Positions 61,380-64,000 of a DNA stretch of 64,000 nt are shown one piece after another. Numbering within the stretch: position 1 is the first letter of the stretch; each line of letters starts with the position of its first letter. The position numbers and the translations under genes were made by a program. The stretch is from NCBI RefSeq assembly GCF_019399895.1, contig NC_091874.1, forward strand, positions 1,056,501 to 1,120,500, in the 5' to 3' direction. This DNA is from Cardiocondyla obscurior (Eukaryota; Arthropoda; Insecta; Hymenoptera; Formicidae). A model generated the notes under the pieces. That model did not search any database and was not told where the DNA came from. It saw nothing but the letters and a program-made list of their open reading frames with translations.

Positions 61380-64000
61380 AAGTTTATCTCTTATCCAAGT
61401 CGATTATAGAACATCGAGAACGATGTAATTTTGATAATTAAAAAAAAAAAAAAACTTGGCTGTTAAAAATATTTTTACGACAGAATTCTTTGCGGGTCCT
61501 ATACATCACTCTCTCGATAAATAATTCATATTAATGGGCGAGAAGTTGTGAGGTACGAAATTGGGAAGTTCTCGAATTTGTTTCTACGTTTAAAATTTAT
61601 CATTTCCCGCGGAGCATTGTTTGAGGTTTGAAAGGGCCCACTCGATCACTCTTGTCAGTTACTCCACATTACGGAGAAGTACGTGAGGTTTGCTCTTTTA
61701 ACGGCGTAAGGAGGGAAATGTGCAATTTATGATGCCCCCTTTATTGTTCTCCGTCACTTCCCTTCACCATTTTCCCGCTCGAGTGCTTACACGAGAGCTC
61801 GTGCGCGTAGATAGCGCCGAAAGTTTACCGTATCAGCCGCGATAAAAGCGCGGCACGTGTCACCGTTTAATTCGTTCCAGCGGATAAGCGGAATATATCT
61901 CATAGGGGTTGCCAGACGAAGAAAGCATATAATTATATCCGACGTTAGCCCGTTTCTACATATAAATAAGTTGTCGGGTCAAGCTAGATAAGACCGTCGA
62001 TTTAATTTTTCTACTGTCCTAATTATAACTATCTTTTTAAAATAATATATGACTTTTCGTCTTTGATTTTAATTTCCTACCAGTAGTTTTCGAGAGCGAC
62101 ACGTTTCGTTGGGAAACCTTGTATATACAGGGCGCACGGAGGATATCGGCAATTTATTTTTTGTCAGAATCATTCTTTTCTCAATGCATCCTTCTGCACC
62201 GGCGGGTCTCGCAAGGTCCCTTGGGCACCGGACCAGCCGTCGTTGAATATAAATTTAAGGATTAGTCGAAACAACGATGAGAATGTCGATGTGTCTGAGT
62301 TGGGGCGAGTTAAGCCGCGGGCATAAACGTTTCTGAATATGGAAATATCGATCAGGCGGCTACGAAGAGTAATGCTTTTGTAAATGGGAGATGCCGGGGA
62401 ATCTGTCTGAGGGCGAGGTCACGTTACATTTGCACGGAGATTTTTCATAGACGAGGTAAACGAGGCGCTACTCTTATTGCGAGACCGAGAAATGATGTAC
62501 GATTCCGGCGTGCAGCGTAGTGTCGATCGCATTATGGATTCTGTCACGTTCGCTCGTAAATGATTGCTTCGCGTATTGTACAGGGCCTTTTTTGTTCGTA
62601 GAAAAGAGTTCAGTGCCTTTGTTTTGTTAATTAACATTACTATTCGCGCGACGCTCTCGCGTACGTATTTCTCTTGCAGTAGAGGATATTCCCTTTTTAA
62701 TGGAACAAACTCGGACCGATTTATTTGAAAGAAAAAAATAACGGAGGAAACAATGTAAAAGAATTTAAATAATGTAATACGAAAGTTGGGAAAATTATTC
62801 CGGAATAATTTATTTCGAGTCGTTGAAAATCGTAGCAAATGCCCGAGGTACATTTCCTGCGGCGAGAGTTTGTTTCCCAAAATTTCTCATGCATATGTGC
62901 TACAGATATTGTGCATCGACCTGTTTTCGTTTTTCATGTAGAATATTGAATTGACCGTTAACGCGAAACACGATTTCATTTTTTCTTTGTGCAGAAAAAA
63001 AGGAAAGAAAAAAAAAAAATAAAATTAATAATTCGACATATCGCGGATTTACGAAGAAAGAGAAATAAACGCGAAGAATATTATATACTTTTGCTAACAA
63101 ATAGAAATTTTCCAGAATTTAAAAAAATCTATACATTGCGGACATAAAAATATAAAATATTAAAACAATTCAATTTATTTTAATATAAAATATTTAGATG
63201 TTTGAAATTTTAAAGAACAAACATCAAAAAGTTTTAAATATCTACTCTATAACAATATCTTTTCTTTCAACGTGATAAAATATGAAAATCTAAAATATCC
63301 CGACAAAAGTTATTACGAGTTAATCCGCGTGATCGTAAAGTTTATCGAAATCGAGAAAGAAGAGGTGCGCGTTTTCGTCAATAGAACCTGAGACATAAAC
63401 TCTCCGTGATATCCAACGGCACTTTATACCTGGCGAGACGAACTCGATTTACTGAGAGGGAAGTTGCGTTATACGCAGGTGCCGCATCCGGCGGTGGTCC
63501 GGCCGAAGTATTGTTCTTTGTGAAAAGCAAAAGCGAATTGCGCCCTGGTTTCGCTTCGGTATCGACCGTTTAGGCTCGTGAGTATATTCCACCACTGTTA
63601 CAGATTCCGGTTATGCATTGGTGTTTGCGATGCGACAGCTTTGGCGTTCGCAGGCGTAAGCTCGCGTCCGTACGCACGGATCGACGGCGAGATGCATAAA
63701 GGATGGTGGGGCACAATGAAACGTGCGTTTCTGCGCGAAATTACATTGTACGCCACTCGTACAACAGCTATAGATACCCCTCGATTTTCGCGAGTCGCTA
63801 AATGCATCGGTGAACTCTCACCGCGGGATATTATGCGCGTTCACTAATATTTCCTCCTTCTCTCTCTCTCTGTCTGCCGACCTAACTTGTCGCTCTATCT
63901 TTTCTTCTTTGATGCGAATGCACTTTATTTATTTACCTGCCTTGCTCGCGATTATTCTCAAAGTTCGCGGCGAGCGCCGGCGGTGCTTGCGTACCGGTCC

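Larger units (their letters stand above)
51598..64000. other. long gene-poor region at the right end
   Basis: About 12 kb with no exon I can support on either strand. The longest open frames (57453-58145, 230 codons, and 60891-61286, 131 codons) lack domain motifs and have biased composition. Content noted: an AAGC/GGCA tetranucleotide repeat at about 52171-52204, CpG-rich patches at 52.3-52.9 and 57.1-58.1 kb, T-tracts near 61349-61374, a degenerate short inverted-terminal element at 59174-59358, and an imperfect repeat of GTGCGAGTTGTAAA at about 57830 and 58030. If the 51.4-kb candidate exon is real, this may be its first intron. Confidence 0.45.

Noticed and set aside
1..64000. tRNA and rRNA genes, CRISPR arrays, bacterial operons
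   Set aside because: I looked for T-arm-like GGTTCGAAT motifs and paired stems and found no cloverleaf. There is no rRNA-like sequence and no regularly spaced direct repeat array. The exon-intron structure rules out a prokaryotic source.

Overview
This is eukaryotic nuclear DNA, almost certainly from an insect and most plausibly a hymenopteran such as an ant. Genes are split by short GT-AG introns, the encoded proteins match insect families, CpG dinucleotides are abundant even in AT-rich spacer DNA, and long A/T homopolymer tracts are very common. I see no bacterial-style operons, no complete transposon, no CRISPR array and no rRNA or tRNA gene that I can support.

Layout. (1) 1-9380 looks like the inside of a long intron of a fermitin/kindlin gene on the minus strand; its first coding exon is at 9381-9531, preceded by a CpG-rich 5' region to about 10.2 kb. 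(2) 12178-19495, minus strand, is a complete 19-exon gene for Crag (DENND4 family; MABP, tripartite DENN, PPR-like repeats; 1600 aa). (3) 19.5-20.6 kb is a CpG-rich divergent promoter region between Crag and (4) the plus-strand gene mRpL41 (coding 21389-22105, 165 aa), whose first exon is probably noncoding or carries a 33-codon upstream ORF. (5) 24628-28841, minus strand, is a complete 10-exon coding region of a salt-inducible kinase (Sik2/SIK family; 721 aa), convergent with mRpL41. Its CpG-island promoter and 5' leader lie at about 29.5-30.7 kb. (6) 31-64 kb is a sparsely coding region of CpG-containing, AT-tract-rich DNA. Its only gene-like signals are a 99-bp candidate exon on the minus strand (49805-49903) and a candidate coding exon on the plus strand (51371-51597).

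Working relations. The genes are not an operon. Crag is a Rab guanine-nucleotide exchange factor acting in polarised secretion, fermitin activates integrins, mRpL41 is a mitochondrial large-subunit ribosomal protein, and Sik is an LKB1-activated kinase that represses CREB-regulated transcription coactivators. The most interesting regulatory signal is the recurrence of the full cAMP-response element TGACGTCA. There are eight copies in the window, seven of them between 29.8 and 40.6 kb, including two in the putative Sik promoter. That would fit CREB-SIK feedback. Exon joins for Crag, Sik and mRpL41 were checked by hand for GT/AG signals, reading phase and uninterrupted frame.
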